A stretch of DNA of 64,000 nucleotides from Talpa occidentalis (lineage: Eukaryota; Chordata; Mammalia; Eulipotyphla; Talpidae), in contig NW_023601322.1 in assembly GCF_014898055.3 (NCBI RefSeq), positions 71,886,740-71,950,739 of the forward strand, given 5' to 3'. Position 1 is the stretch's first letter; every line of letters begins with the position of its first letter. The translations under genes and the position numbers were made by a program. The notes below the pieces were generated by a model. That model was not told where the DNA came from, made no database searches, and worked only from the letters and a program-made list of their open reading frames with translations. Below are positions 33,801-46,215 of the stretch, piece after piece.

Positions 33801-34738
33801 ATGTCAGAGGCTTCCAGAACCAGTGCTGGGGCTCATTACTGGGGAACACATGGTCCCCTGTGGACACTCATTGGAGACCAAGGAGGGAAGCTAATAATGG
33901 GGGCTTCATCTTCCAGTTTTATGTTCCTCTTCCCCTGGGCCTGCAGAGCCTGTGGTTGCTGAGCAGACTTCAAGTTGAAATATCAGGAAAGCCTCATGTG
34001 ATCCGACTTCTCCTTCCACACTCCCCCGCTCTCACACACACATAGGCACACACACTCACACGTCTGCCTCTGGGCTCTGTCAAGCACCTCCAGTAAAGTG
34101 TTGGTTAGAAAAACCACACGGTAATTATGAGCTGTGAGTTTTGCTCCTCAGTTAAAGAAAGAGAAAATGCTTCCACTTGAGATTCTCAGCATGCTTTACA
34201 AACCGGAGCAAATGTTTTGGCTCAGTTCAGGGGGAAAACAGAAGCTGAGGACAGACCTCATTAGATGAGAGGCAGGGGGTGCATCCTGACAAAGTTAGAA
34301 TGTTCTGGATAGAGAATTGCCTTATGCCCTGGACATCTTTCCTGGGGATGCTGAAATGCTAAGTCTGATGAACAAAGTATCAAATTGAGAGGAAGACATT
34401 TAGCATAGCCACAAGACTGAGAAAGCCACCAAAGGTCCACACACCTCACTTGGCCAATTTCTACTGGGGATGTGCCAATACCTTTGACAGCTGGCTCTCT
34501 GGGGGCAGGAGAGCTCTGACTGTAATGTGTGTCAACTGCCACTTTCCCTGGTATAAATTCTCCCTCCGTGGTCAATGTCAGGCACCAAGGTGACATCACT
34601 GACCTCAGAGCTGGAGACAGTACACAGTAAGCTCATTATCACATGGCACTTCCACCCTTAGGAAGCTGCAATTTTTATTATTTAATGTAATTTAACTGTA
34701 AGTTTACCCGCTTTCATTGTTAATAAAGATTTGTTTTA
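30855..34738. other. Intergenic DNA, no gene recognised
   Basis: Unique sequence plus a sense MIR near 32970-33145 (CCACTTCTCAAGTGTAAAGT). Bases 31600-31760 hold three CCAAT boxes. AT-rich text near 34670-34735 precedes a SINE. Short overlapping frames have no recognisable domains. Confidence 0.4.
31632..31737. promoter_or_regulatory. Three clustered CCAAT (NF-Y type) motifs
   Basis: AACCAATCG (CCAAT at 31634-31638, + strand), TGATTGGTCC (31683-31692, reverse) and GTCCAATCAG (31729-31738, + strand) are spaced about 45-50 bp apart. The clustering is unusual but may be chance or an old LTR promoter. Confidence 0.25.
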
Positions 34739-34749
34739 CTGTCAGTCTT

Positions 34750-35036
34750 TTTTTTTTTTTTTTAAAGATTTATTTATTTATTTATACAAGCACTGGGTAT
34801 AGTCAGAAGAGCAGGAGGGTAAGAGAATTCACCAGAGCCAGAGCAGGGAGCAGAGCAGGCAGAAGGACGGAAGTACACTGCTGAGGGGAGCAGCGGGCGG
34901 CAGGAGAGGTCTGCGCGCCATGCAGGACCCTCCTCCAGTGGCCGGGGAGCAGCCGGGGATCGAACCAGCGCTGCAGAGGCTGCGGGCAGCTTCGCAACCC
35001 AGCTCTCAACTGCTGCACCACCGGGGAGGCCCTTTG
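34750..35036 (-). mobile_element. tRNA-derived SINE, antisense, CCTCCTCCAGTGG subfamily
   Basis: Very close in sequence to the 30534-30842 copy. T16 then AAAGATTTATTTATTTAT at left, head complement CACCGGGGAGGCCC at right. Target repeats CT(G/A)TCAGTCTT at 34739-34749 and 35037-35047. Confidence 0.95.
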
Positions 35037-35217
35037 CTATCAGTCTTACAAAGCAACATGAGACAGCTCCAGCACACGTAAATAGAGAAAAAGTTCCAGC
35101 CTCTTGGGGTTGACTGTGGGCCTGAAAAACAAAATAATCAAAGTGGAAATGCCTTGGAAATGAAAATGATACCTACACAGAAACTTGTGATGTGTTGTGC
35201 TATTTGAAAGTGAAATG

Positions 35218-35480
35218 CGGGCTTCCCCTGGTGGCGCAGCAGTTGAGCACTGGGCTGCAAAGCTGCCCACAGTGTCTGCAGTGCTGGTTCGATCCCCGGG
35301 CGCGGGCAAGGGTCCCACATTGTGCGACAGACCTCTCCTGCCGTGCCCGCTACTCCCCTCAACAGTGTATTTCGCTGCCTGTTCTGTTCCCCGCTTTGGC
35401 TCTGGTGAATTCTCTCACCCTCCCACACTTCTGACTGTACCCAGTGCTTGTATAAATAAATAAATAAATCTTTAAAAAAA
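35218..35480 (+). mobile_element. tRNA-derived SINE, sense, short-linker subfamily
   Basis: Head GGCTTCCCCTGGTGGCGCAG, B box GGTTCGATCCCC, linker GGCGCGGGCAAGGGTCCC, tail TATAAATAAATAAATAAATC. Lies only 180 bp from an antisense copy, so the two could form an inverted pair in a transcript. Decayed target repeats (GTTGTGCTATTTGAAA and GTTGTACTTTTAAA) flank it. Confidence 0.9.
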
Positions 35481-35499
35481 TAAAGAGTTGTACTTTTAA

Positions 35500-38400
35500 A
35501 AAAATAAATAAACAAAAGTTAAATGTGTTTCTATTTATGACATAGGCTGTTCAACTATCCCAGGCTACAGACAAGGAAATCAAGTCTCACAGAGGGAAAG
35601 CATGCCTGAGCTCACCCATCTGGTGAGTGCAACAGCCTACATTTGATTTACTCTAGATCCTTGCTCTTAGCCTCACTCCTCCATCCCTGCCCACCTGGGG
35701 AGAGGGAGTCCATAGGCTTGGCTGAGCCTGGGTGGCAGATCCCCGCTATCAATCAATGTCCATCTAGCAAATGTCGCCAGCTGCAGTTCCCAAATGGAGT
35801 ATTTGTGCCCAGGCCCAGGAATCAGTTCTCTGGCTTAAAACATGCAATGGGGGAAGGGTGGGGTAGGCAAGAAGCCACACTCATGTCTTTCCTGGGACCT
35901 CTCAGACCTCAAGGGCACTGACAGTTCCCCTGGCATTTAGAGACCACCTCCCTGCTCATCAGGAAGGAAAACATAGCTCTCTTCCCACATGCAGCTCTTT
36001 GCCCTCCTCTTGGACATGGGACATTGAGTCTCTGGTAAACTACTCTACAAGGTGCCGGGAGACTTCTGACTCAATCTTTGTGCTGTGGCCAAACCCTAAG
36101 TCCTTGTGGACATTGAGAGCAGGGCAGTGCCCAGCCGGCCACCCAAGCTGTGTTTAAGTATTGCCCAGCAGCCCCTTGGGCCATCGCGCCTCCCCACTCA
36201 GGGCAAATAGCATGGGATTCAGGGAGGGCTCAAGACCCTTACTGGAGGCTTGGGTCCCAGATCCCTAACTCACATTTGACTGGAAATCAGTGCCCCAAAA
36301 ATGCTCCAGGTCAAAGTGAGCTCCTCCCCATCTGCCAACGCTCCCCAGCTTGGATACTACCCCTCCGGCTTCTGGGTAGAAAACACCCCATTGTGCAGGC
36401 CACATCCATTCAATCCTTTGTCATTTCAAATTTTCTGGCGTATTGGTTGGGTATGCTTGGCTCTTTTAAACATCACACTTTATGGTCTTTTGCAGTGTAA
36501 TTTTGTTCCTGTCCTGCCATTCCATTTGAATTAAATATCAAACAGATGTGAGTCATTTTTTGCTCTTTTTAAAGAAAAATTTTAATATTAGGGAGCATGC
36601 CCTCCTATATGATCAGGAAAGCCATTTGTAGAAATAAGCCCCTTCAAATTAAAAAAGAATCACATTGGTTAATGTTAAGATGCTTTCAAGTGATACATTT
36701 CGAAGTGCTAAGGTAAGGTGTTTCCAGCAAGCTATAAAGCAGCCAGGACAGGGAGGAGAAGATATACGGCCTCAGTCTGATGGGGAAATTGGAGCTCAGA
36801 GCAGGGGCAACCCCACCTGGGGAGGAAGCTCTAAGCTGGGAGATGAGGTTCACAGATGAGTGTGGGGGAGGCCATCTTCCTCAAAGGTCTGGTAATGGGG
36901 GGCTGCTCTCTGCAGCCTGTGCGGTCAGGATGGGAAGGTAGTTAGGAGGGATCCGTTCTGGGCAGTGAGCCAAGCTCACCTATGTGCCCAGAGCCCATCT
37001 CCATGTATTGTGCAGTCCGCCGCATCTCCCAGACAGGGCAGCCCCAAGTCTTTGTTGCCTCCATGGGCATGCAGAATAACTTCCACCCCTGTATCTGCTA
37101 TAGTCTTTCAGATAGTGGGATTTGGGGCCTTCTGTGGGTCCTGGATAGCTGTGAAAATGCAGAGAAAACCACAGCTCCTCTTTACATACAGGAAAGTACC
37201 CAAACTTACATATAACCTCAGGGGCCCACAGTCCCCTGATTTAGCTCTCCCCTCTACCCCACCCCCAGGCACACAAGATAGCAGGAGCATGGCATTTCAT
37301 TGCCAAGACACTCCCCTCACAGGACTTCTCAAAGAGAACAGGATCCTAGGGTCCTGGGCACCATGCAAGGCTTTTGTGTGATCTGGAGGAGCTGGTCTGT
37401 TTCCAAACTCCTCTCGTTTCTTGGCAACATGCATGCCTGGAGCTGAGTGTTATTGGACCTGCCGCCATTCATGGACACCAGCCAGGCTGCTCCAGAGCCG
37501 GCCCAGGCTAAAGTGTTTCCATGTGGTCCTTTGACTCACTGCACCTAAGAGGCAGCTCTCCTACTACAGCCAGCTAACTACAAATGACATTTCCATGTGG
37601 CGGGGAAAGGGGCCAGAAGGCCTCTGATTCCAGCTGGTTCTGGACATCCCGGACCCTAAGATGAGGCTCTGCACACCCAGGATTTGCCCTAGGAATGACG
37701 TGCAAATGCCTGGAGACCCTGCTCCATGGGGAGCGCAGGGTCCTGCTGATGAGAAACAGGGCCAGCACTTGTGAGAAATCCACATACGAAAGACAAGGTT
37801 AAGGGGAGAGACTCTGAGCAAAGACAAGCCTAGACCTCGGAATCTCACAGCCCATGTCTGAATCCCACTCTACCACTTACTAGCTCTGTGACCTTGGGCA
37901 AGAGACCAGCTTCTCCCAGGTTCAGCATCTTCTATCTGTGATACAAGAGTCTCACCTTTCTCACCAGGGGTTGGGGAGGATGAAACAGGATGATGCATGC
38001 CCTTGACTTACAGTGAGGCCTCCATTTTTGGAAGTTACCTTTTTTTGCCCTTCCCTCCAAGGTGACAAGCCCCTATCCAATGACACCCACTGACGTTGGC
38101 CCCGGGGGGTCACTATACTGATAAACACAGAGGAGCAGGAGATGGCAAGGGAGGGGGTGTGAGTTGCTGTCTCTGAATTCCTCTCTGGGGGGAAGGAGGA
38201 GGCGGGAGGAGGGATGGAGGGAAGCATCAGAAATATCTGCAAGTGGTTTTAGAAGAGGAATTGAAATTCACAAGTCATCACTGCTATTCCAACTGTGTTT
38301 TCATGCCCATGGAAATACTGAGATCCACTCTGAAAGCCTGGGGGCATGGGGAGGGGATGGGAGGCCTGGTTCTTCCCCTCCAGGGACTCAGGACCATATC

Positions 38401-41045
38401 TAGTTGCTAGGGGGACTCTGAGCTCAGACTTGCAGGTCTGAAGAGGCTGGTTGTAGAAGGAGGGTAAGCTGTGCCTTGTAAAGGGAAGTCTGTGGAGGGG
38501 GAAAGAGGCCTTTTATGCCTTGCTACGCATCAGGCAGAGGGGACCAGGCAGCCAACCCTCAAGGGTCTCTGTTTAGGACCTTCCACCTCCCGACCTGCAT
38601 AGCCTCATGTGGCAGTCATTCATTAGGATTTCATTAAGAACAAGGGGTCCTTTCTACAGGGTTGGTTGCCTAACAGTGATGAAAACACGCTTCTTTCACC
38701 CTAGAGCCGGGGCAGTGGTGTGCCTGGGAGAGCCCTGAGGACATTTCCTTGGGGGTCCAGGAGAAGCATGTGTGGTCCTGGACTATGGCAGGGGCTTAGT
38801 CTTGTATCTATCCCCCCAGGATGGCCAAGATATCCTACCTGACCCTGGAACCTCATGGGAGGTCACTCGTTATGATGACCCTGCATCTGTGCCCCCCAGG
38901 GCCCGGGCATCTGCCACAGGCTTTTCTCTAGCCTTTGGGACCCCAGACATCTTGTCTGGGCTGATGGCACAGGATCTCACCCTAGTGGGACCTGAGGCAC
39001 CTTCACATCTATCTCTGTTCTTACTTTTCATGTTTTATTATGCATTAACATATTAAATGATTAGATACATTTAAATAAATATATTTATTTAACATCTGCA
39101 TTAATTGCACGTCTCCCTGCAGTCTTCTCGAGGGTGCACATTTTCCCACAGCTATGATCAGTGTGCATAGACTTGCTCTCTAGTGACCTCCTGGACATTT
39201 TAAATGTCATATTAACACACACACACTTGTGTTGATCTCATTGGTTATCTGTTATCACATCAATAACACCTTGCATGTTGGGCATTTTAATTGGTTACAT
39301 TTTTTTCTTTTTTGCTGAGTTTAAAAAAAATACCCTAAACTATTCAGACATTAATTTTTCTTTTGAGCATTTCCCTTGGGATGTTCCCAGGGGCTGCCTC
39401 TCAGTTGAGAGCTGTGTGAAGATATTGTGTGCGCGAGTTGCCCGTCATGGCTCTGATGTTTTATGGGTGGTATTTCATTAATCTCTGTGCCAACTCAGCG
39501 GAGTTCATTCCTATAATTCCATTTTAAGAGGAGAAAGCCAAGGTGGGTGCCCTCAGCCATCCAGTATGTCTCCTTGTGCCTTTCCTGGGGTGCCCCTCAC
39601 CCTTCCTTCAGGTACACCCTGGGTTTAACAGGAGCCCCAACTGCCTTTACTGGAGCAGTGAATGACTAATGGTGGAAATGCCCTGAGGTGGGGGTAGCAT
39701 GGAGATACACACTGGGTAAGGAAAGCTGCTCCTTCAGCCTCCAAAACAAATCCTACAGATGGCTGTTCTGACCCAGCCAAAGGCTACCCTCCCTAGCCAT
39801 TCCACAGACCTCTTAAGTGAGGGAGGGCCTACTCTCTGGATCTCTAAGCCTTTCGGAAGATGTGAAAATGGGGGCAGGTCAGCCACATGAAGTGCTGGCT
39901 ACAATGTGTAAACACTACCGCAGGGCGCTGCTAATCTCCCAGGTCAGGCCCTGGTGCCACCGGTTGCCCACTGCAGGCACACAGCTCGGGGTGGCTCTCG
40001 CCAAGTGGCCAGTGTGATCTCAGGCCAGTGGGGACAGTCATTGGGCACCCAAGGCCAGGGCAGAGACTCTTTGTTGGTACCTCTGCCCTGCAGCGGCCTG
40101 AGGACATTGCCCACACATCCCTAGATGCAAAGCCACTGCAGCCGCTGGACCAGAGAAGCCCAGGCTCCTACAGGCACCCCAGGCCCCCAGTTGTGCCCCT
40201 GGGCGAGGTGCACAGGGCTAACTAGAAACACCTGTGTACATGGAATTTCCTGCCCCAGTTCAGCCTTCATTTCCTCCGCCAGTAAAAACCCAAGGCGTGC
40301 AAAGGTGAAAGAAACCAGCCAGTCAATCACCCAGACAACGGCCACCAGGGCCGCAGAGACAGGACTTTCTAAATTAAATTTTAATTCCCACCCGATGGCC
40401 TGGCCGGGACAGCCATGATTCAAACATTGCAATGGGCCACCTCGGCCAGGCCAGTGCCCGCCCGGGTCCTTGCAGGAATTAACCTCACCCCGGGCCAGCG
40501 GACGGTGGCGTCTGCCTCCGCCATCAGGTTTTGGAATGAGATCCTAAGAATGAAAGGGACCTGCTTTTCCCTCCACTTCACCGTGCAGCTGCAAGTGCCG
40601 CCCAGCTGATTAGCTGCTCTCGAAGGCAGGCTGTTTGAATTATTAGGTGCCGGAGAGATCAGAGCCACTGGTGACTCGGGGACATTTACCAAGACAACAT
40701 CAAAGCCAGGGGCGCCAGGTCCAAAGTAGAGGATAATGGTCAGAGCCCGAGGGTCTGCGCTCTGTCCTGGCCCAGCAGGTTTAGGTGAGGAGAGAGTCGT
40801 AAAAATGCTTCTGTTTTTCCAGAACGTTTTTTCCAGAGATTCCTGCCAGCTAGAGGAGGCGAGGCTTGGACCGAGAAGAAGGGAGGTATTGAGCTGCCCA
40901 TTTTATGGTCAACCAACTGAAACATCGTCTGAGATAATGACTTGCCTGGCCAGGCCACAGACTGAGCCCATCCCCTGAGACTGCGTGATGACCCATTCCA
41001 GCTGGCAAGGCCAGGACAGGGAAGTGGCCTTGAGAGGCCAAACTC
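35500..41045. other. Intergenic DNA with a few MIRs, no gene recognised
   Basis: Unique sequence with MIRs near 35540-35640 (antisense) and 37835-38015 (sense, TCTGTGACCTTGGGCAAGAG). The 36370-36600 and 40330-40720 parts look like possible conserved noncoding elements. Nothing codes convincingly. Confidence 0.4.
40330..40720. promoter_or_regulatory. Candidate conserved noncoding element
   Basis: Repeat-free, CpG-bearing block with AT-rich homeodomain-like cores (AAATTAAATTTTAATTCCC near 40370) beside E-box/GATTA text (CCCAGCTGATTAGCTGC near 40602). The call is based on texture alone; no alignment was possible. Confidence 0.25.
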
Positions 41046-41200
41046 TCAGGTGAAGGCCTGGGATTGGGGTCATACAGACCCGGGTTCAAGGCCCAGCTTG
41101 TGACCCTTTCGCAAGTTCACTTCCCCTAGACTCACTCTTCTGCTGCCTGAAATGGGAATCCCAGCCCCGCCTTTGTTGTGGGGAAGAAGTGAGTGGCCAT
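41046..41200 (+). repeat. MIR
   Basis: Sense MIR: ATACAGACCCGGGTTCAAGG at the head and CTGCTGCCTGAAATGGGAAT in the core. Confidence 0.7.
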
Positions 41201-41532
41201 GAGGAGCTTCATGCTGAGGAATGTGACAAGCCAGGGGCCAGATGAGGCAATGTTTTCCAGGAAACTTCTGTTTCTCTGACGGTGGCATGTCAGCAATGGT
41301 TACTATGGGAACAGAGGTGAAGACCCTCCAGGTGGGGGAATTGGGAGGGGCTAAGGAAGCTGGTGAGGGGTGTGGGATCAGCTTTAGTCCCAGGGAAGAT
41401 ACAGGGAGGGACGATCTTCAGGACAGAGGAGTGGGGCCTGGGGGCCATGGCAAGTTCTCATAGCAGGACTGTAGACACCCATCAGGGAGGGGAGAGCATC
41501 CCAGAATTTTGATAATGGCTATCTGCCTTCTT
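41201..41532. other. Unique sequence, no gene
   Basis: No repeat or coding feature recognised between the MIR and the poly(A) insertion. Confidence 0.35.
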
Positions 41533-41550
41533 AAACATAACGTGATTGGC

Positions 41551-41581
<31 letters not shown>

Positions 41582-41595
41582 CATAACGTGATTGG
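41533..41595 (+). mobile_element. Retroposed poly(A) with almost no body, flanked by 17-bp TSD
   Basis: AAACATAACGTGATTGG occurs at 41533-41549 and again at 41579-41595. Between the copies are only CTCT (41550-41553) and the A-run (41554-41581, shared in part with the second repeat). The cut site TCTT/AAAC fits the L1 endonuclease preference. Best read as an extreme 5' truncation of an L1-driven insertion. Confidence 0.8.
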
Positions 41596-41599
41596 AAGA

Positions 41600-41940
41600 A
41601 TAAAGTACGCTCATAATACACTACAACTGCACACCTGAACATGGGCGTCTGTCACCAACGTTGAGCTGAGAAGGCAGATGCCAGAGTTCACACTGCATGA
41701 TAGATCCCATTTTCATAAAATGTAACAGGCAACTGGAATCTTACATCAGAACTTGGGTCATCCATGGGGGTGGTATGACTAAAAGGGGATGAGGAGAGGG
41801 TAACACGAGCAAGTTCTGTTTCTGGATCTGGGTGCTGGTTCCGCCACGAGTACATTCTCTCAGTGAAAATCCACCGAGCCATCTATTTACATAACGTGGG
41901 CACTTTTCTCCATGTAAATTATATTCATTCATTAATGTTT
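41600..41940 (+). repeat. Old L1 3'UTR fragment
   Basis: Weak resemblance to the + strand 3'UTR of old L1 (CACTGCATGATAGATCCCAT, then CATGTAAATTATATTCATTC near the end). Low-identity match. Confidence 0.4.
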
Positions 41941-42134
41941 TAATATATAGTTCCTTCCCCCTTTTTCCACATGTGAAGTGTGCTTATTTTACACACTTAG
42001 TATATAAAATTATATGCACAGCTTTTTTCTTAATGTGATATTGTAAGGATTTTCACATCCACCCTTAGTGATGCCCGAAAACTGTCCTTACCAGTGTGTG
42101 ATATGCCACCATGTGGACAGAGCAAGCTCTAACC

Positions 42135-42312
42135 CAGGGGTTCTCAACTGCAGCTGATTCTGCCATTGCCTCTAGGCTGTCACAACTTGAGGAGGTGGCT
42201 ACTGGCTTCCAGAGCATAGAGGCCAGGAATACTGCCAAACCTCCTGCCGCATCCAAAAAGCCCCACGACAAAGTTACCCGACCAAAAATGTCAACCGTAC
42301 TGCGATGGAACC
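42135..42312 (+). mobile_element. MER20-type hAT element
   Basis: Starts with the hAT terminal CAGGGGTTCTCAACTG and continues CTGTCACAACTTGAGGAGGT, GGCTACTGGCTTCCAGAGCA, AGAGGCCAGGAATACTGCC and AAAATGTCAACCGTACTG, the MER20 order. The right terminus is decayed. MER20 copies act as enhancers in some mammals; nothing here tests that. Confidence 0.8.
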
Positions 42313-43022
42313 TTCCTCAATCAGCTTCAGACAGTTTTCCCTGCGATTGTTCATGCAGCAGCAAACAAAATAAGTCATTCTGGGCATGCCTGATTATCTC
42401 CTCAGCATCAGTTTCTATGTCTGAGCTCAATGTTAAGGCCACTGCATAGAACCGATGCCTACGGCTAGACTGCTTCCCCAAAGTGGTCTCAGCTCACCCT
42501 CCTGCAAGTGGCGACTCTCCCCACCCCAACCATTTCCCTGCCTCTTCCAGTGACGAGCTCCTGTCACTCAAGCTTTCAGAGGTGGGTGGACCTCCCATTC
42601 CTGAACACATCCTTATTTCTCACTGTGGTCCATCTTTCTTGGGGGAGCTTCCTGAAAGAGCTGTCTGAATCCTCCACCCTCATCCTTCTCCCCCTTCACT
42701 GCTCATGGCACCACGATCCCAGCCTCACTGTGCAACTGAGTCTGGGCCCCTGCAGGCAAAACACCAAGTTTGGTTCTGGTGACGGGGCTCTTCCTCAGTC
42801 ACATCTGCCCCAGGCAACCCTGCCCTTCTTCTCTCTTAGAGGATTCCTGAAGACCCTCGGAGCTGGCTCACCCAGGGCTCACGCTGGAACACAGAGATGA
42901 TTCAGCCCAGCCTGTTCTCCTGACTCCAGACCTGTGCTTCCAACTGTGCCCCTTAGCTCTCTCCCCACCCAGGAGACCCAAGACTCCCAATCCTCACCTT
43001 CTCGGGGTGATGATCCTCAAAT
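42313..43022. other. Unique sequence, no gene
   Basis: C/T-rich unique block. Overlapping frames (to 130 codons) carry no domain. Confidence 0.35.
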
Positions 43023-43038
43023 AAAAATCACAAGTGCA

Positions 43039-43300
43039 GGGCCTCCATGGTGGTGCAGGGGTTAAGTCAGAGCGCCATCAAGCTATCCACAGCCACTGTA
43101 GCATGAGTTCAACCCCCAGCCAGGGAGCTAACCCACATGGCACAACAGACCTCTCCTGTCTTAGCCCTGCTCCCCTCAGCAGTGTATTTCAGTCAATCCA
43201 CCTGTTCAGCTCTCCACTCTGTCTCTGGTGAATCCTCTCACCCACTACACCTCTGGCCTGCACCCCAGTTCTTGTATGCATAAATAAATAAATCTTAAAA
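43039..43300 (+). mobile_element. tRNA-derived SINE, sense, older subfamily
   Basis: Head GGGCCTCCATGGTGGTGCAG, B box mutated to AGTTCAACCCC, tail AAATAAATAAATCTT. Target repeats AAAAATCACAA(G/A)TGCA at 43023-43038 and 43301-43316. Diverged, so older than the 20, 30 and 34 kb copies. Confidence 0.9.
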
Positions 43301-43329
43301 AAAAATCACAAATGCAATATGCAGACTTC

Positions 43330-43690
43330 ACCTGAACCTGGATTCACACTAATCAACCTTGAAACAGAAACCTTTTGAGGACAACCTGGGACATTTGAGT
43401 ATGAACTTGGCATTAGATATTAAGAAATGACTGAATTTTGAGGGGTATGATGAAATCAGTGTAGCTGAACTTTAAAAGTCTAGCCAATAAAATATGTACA
43501 CTGGTTTTTAGAGGGGAGTGTTAGGATGTCCACATTTGCCTTCAGTATTTTAGAAATGAAGAAATACATTAAGCACACTTGAAAAAAACATTAATATTTG
43601 ATCAGTTTAAGTATGAGCTCAGAGAAGTTCATCATAATCTTCTCTTCACTTTTCATAAAATTTTTCTACATTAAAAAAAAAAAAAAAACG
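43330..43690 (+). repeat. Probable old L1 3' end with A-run
   Basis: ACCTGGGACATTTGAGTATG, then AACTTGGCATTAGATATTAA, is a phrase found in old L1 3'UTRs. The block ends in an A16 run (43674-43688). Confidence 0.45.
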
Positions 43691-43726
43691 CTGCAAATTT
43701 GATCACATCACTTGCTGGCTCAAATA

Positions 43727-44097
43727 CAGATAGTCCCCAACTTATGATGGTTGACTTATGATATTTTAACTTAATTTATTCATTTTTATTAAGTAACTTT
43801 GGTTAGCATTGTTGTTTGTGTCTTGGAAGTATAGGGGGCCCACTGCCAATTCAGGTGTTGTTACCATAGGCACCCACCACAAAGCACCACAGTCCACTGT
43901 CTCCTTCCCCCTCCCCCTCTGAAGGCCTCAATTCTATTCGACTTAAGATTTTTTGACTTTTCGAAGGTCCAAAAACAATACAAATTCAGCAGAAGCCAGT
44001 TTACGTTGAAAAATAGTTTAGGTGTAATACATGCATTTTCCGCTTAATGGCATTTTAACCTGTGTTGGGTTTATTGGCAGGTAAGGAAGGTCTGTCC
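43727..44097 (+). mobile_element. Tigger-type (TcMar) DNA transposon remnant
   Basis: Begins ATAGTCCCCAACTTATGATG GTTGACTTATGA. Later carries GGTCCAAAAACAATACAAAT TCAGCAGAAGCC and ends in AGGTGTAATACATGCATTTT with TGGGTTTATTGGCAGGTAA, the Tigger 3' side. The transposase middle is missing, so it is a non-autonomous or deleted copy. Confidence 0.75.
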
Positions 44098-45486
44098 TCT
44101 GGTATTCCCTACGGCCTAGAGGTCCTAGTTCAAACTTGTAAATGCGTCACACCTGCCCATGCACCCGCCCACTCCCCAGCCTCCCGCCCCGCTCCCCTCT
44201 CCCAAGCCACATGGGTAAAGCAACCCCCTTACTCAGCTTGAAAAGCAGGGGCCCAAACCTGTCCGCTTTGCCTGCAAAACTTGAGTTTTTCAGGAGTGTT
44301 TTCCAAGTGTCCCCTCATTTCTGAACTCCTCCCTTAGTCCTCCTGTCTCTGACCCCTCCAGCCACGCCACTGGGCCTCTGCGCCTCTGTCCTGTGCACTG
44401 ATCAACTACTCTACACCTGCAAGTTTTCACTTGCACTCCCACCTGCCCCCTCCTCACACTCCACAGAGCTCCCTATGAGCACAAGCTGAGTCTCATTCAA
44501 CCCCCACTTCCCAAGGGACTGGTGCAGACCCAGCTCCTGGTTGGGGTTCAGTTAAAATAAATGGGTGAAGGAGTGACGTCCCTCATTCTGCAGATGAGCA
44601 GTGTTTACATGTGAATTTCCCGGCTGGGCTTTTGCTATGCTTTCTGTGGATGGGGCATATCAGAATAGTTTCTGAAAATAAGTCTTAGGGACTCAGAATC
44701 AGTGTAAACTCATCTCAAAGAGCCGAGTTGCCAGGTGACAAAAGAACATAAGCCGATATCAGCCCCAAGATGTTTTGCAACTGCCCAGGATCATTCTCCT
44801 CACTAATGATTTACTTACATGCAGGGAAAGACTTCTGTCAAAAATAGAACACTGTGCTGATCCCCAGATGGAAGATACCAGGAGTGAGATGTACCATTGC
44901 TGGAAGGAGCACAAACCTGGCCTTGGCGGGGAGCTGTCAGGGAGAAAGAAGACCACATGGCCAAGTACACAGAGTGTCAGAACCCAGAGCTCCCTCCTAC
45001 CGCTGACCATTGCAGGAGCCTGAAGAGCCTGATTGGGGGTGCAGGGCTGGAGAAGAAAGCAGCATGGCGCCCTGGGTGCTAACACAATGTGGAGGTACCA
45101 CTGCAAGGCCTTGGTCTCAGGACACGTTTGGCTGTTGTGTCCATGCTAGCCCTTGCAGGGCAAGACTGGCACACTCAGAAGCAACCTGCGTCCACCACTG
45201 TGTACTTCCGGACACAGCCTGTGCACGAGGGCCTACCCTTCCTCACCCCAGTGTGAGTGCCCTGCTTTCAGGGCGAGCTCTGGAGAAGCCACATGCTATC
45301 CTCTTTCTTATTTTTTCACAAGAAAGGCAGTTGGAACCTGTATGTGCATGTCCAAAGTGGCCCCCACATCACCCACAGCAAAGCTTTTTGGGGATCTTGT
45401 TAAAAAGGTACATAGTAGGAGCCACCCAGACCCAACAAACTGGGTGGCAGAGCTCAGGAATCTGCATCTCAGTAAACTCTTCAGGT
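44098..45486. other. Unique sequence, no gene
   Basis: C-rich then mixed unique block. A 167-codon frame (45010-45513) has no recognisable domain and runs into an L1. Confidence 0.35.
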
Positions 45487-46215
45487 AATTCTTTTTTTTT
45501 AAGTTGTGATTAAAATATATATAACACAATGCCATTTTAACCCTCATTCAATGTATAATTTGGTGGCAGCATTATGACCACTATCTGTTTTCAAAATTTC
45601 ATCACCCCAAACAGAAACTCTGTACCCACTAATTAATCAATAGCTCCATGTTCCCCCTCTCCTGGTCCCTGGCAACCTCTAATCTATTTTCTGTTTCTAC
45701 AAATTTACCTACTCTAGATAGCTCCTATGTGTGGGATCACACAGAACCTGTAGTTCTGAATCTGGCTATTTCCCTCAGCACAAATGTTTTCAAGTTTTGT
45801 CCTTCCTGTGGGATGTAGCAGAACTTCTTTCCTTTTTGTGACTGAATAATATTCCATTGTGTGTATACATCACATATTGTTTATCTGCTTATCTGTGAAT
45901 GGACACTTGTGTGGCTTCCACCTTCTGGTCTCTGTGAATCGTGCTGTTGTCGACATTGGGGTACAAGGGTTTGCTCAAGCTCCTGTTTTCCATCGGCATT
46001 TCAAGTGGAATTGCTGGGTCATGTGGTATGTCTGTTTGACTCCTTGACAATGGCCAAACTGTGCTCTACCGGCCCCTCCATTTACGTCCCCACCAGCAAT
46101 GAGTGTATGAATGATTCCACCCCTCCTCGCCAGCACTTGTTTCCTGTAGTTTTGATTGTCATCACACTGGTAGGTGTGGAAGTGGGATCTCTGTGGTTTT
46201 CTTCACTTCAGGTAA
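45487..46215 (-). repeat. Old L1 3' part, antisense
   Basis: Antisense 3'UTR and ORF2 end: TGGTCCCTGGCAACCTCTAA, TGAATAATATTCCATTGTGT, AAGTGGAATTGCTGGGTCAT and TCCCCACCAGCAATGAGTGT. Frames are decayed. Confidence 0.8.
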
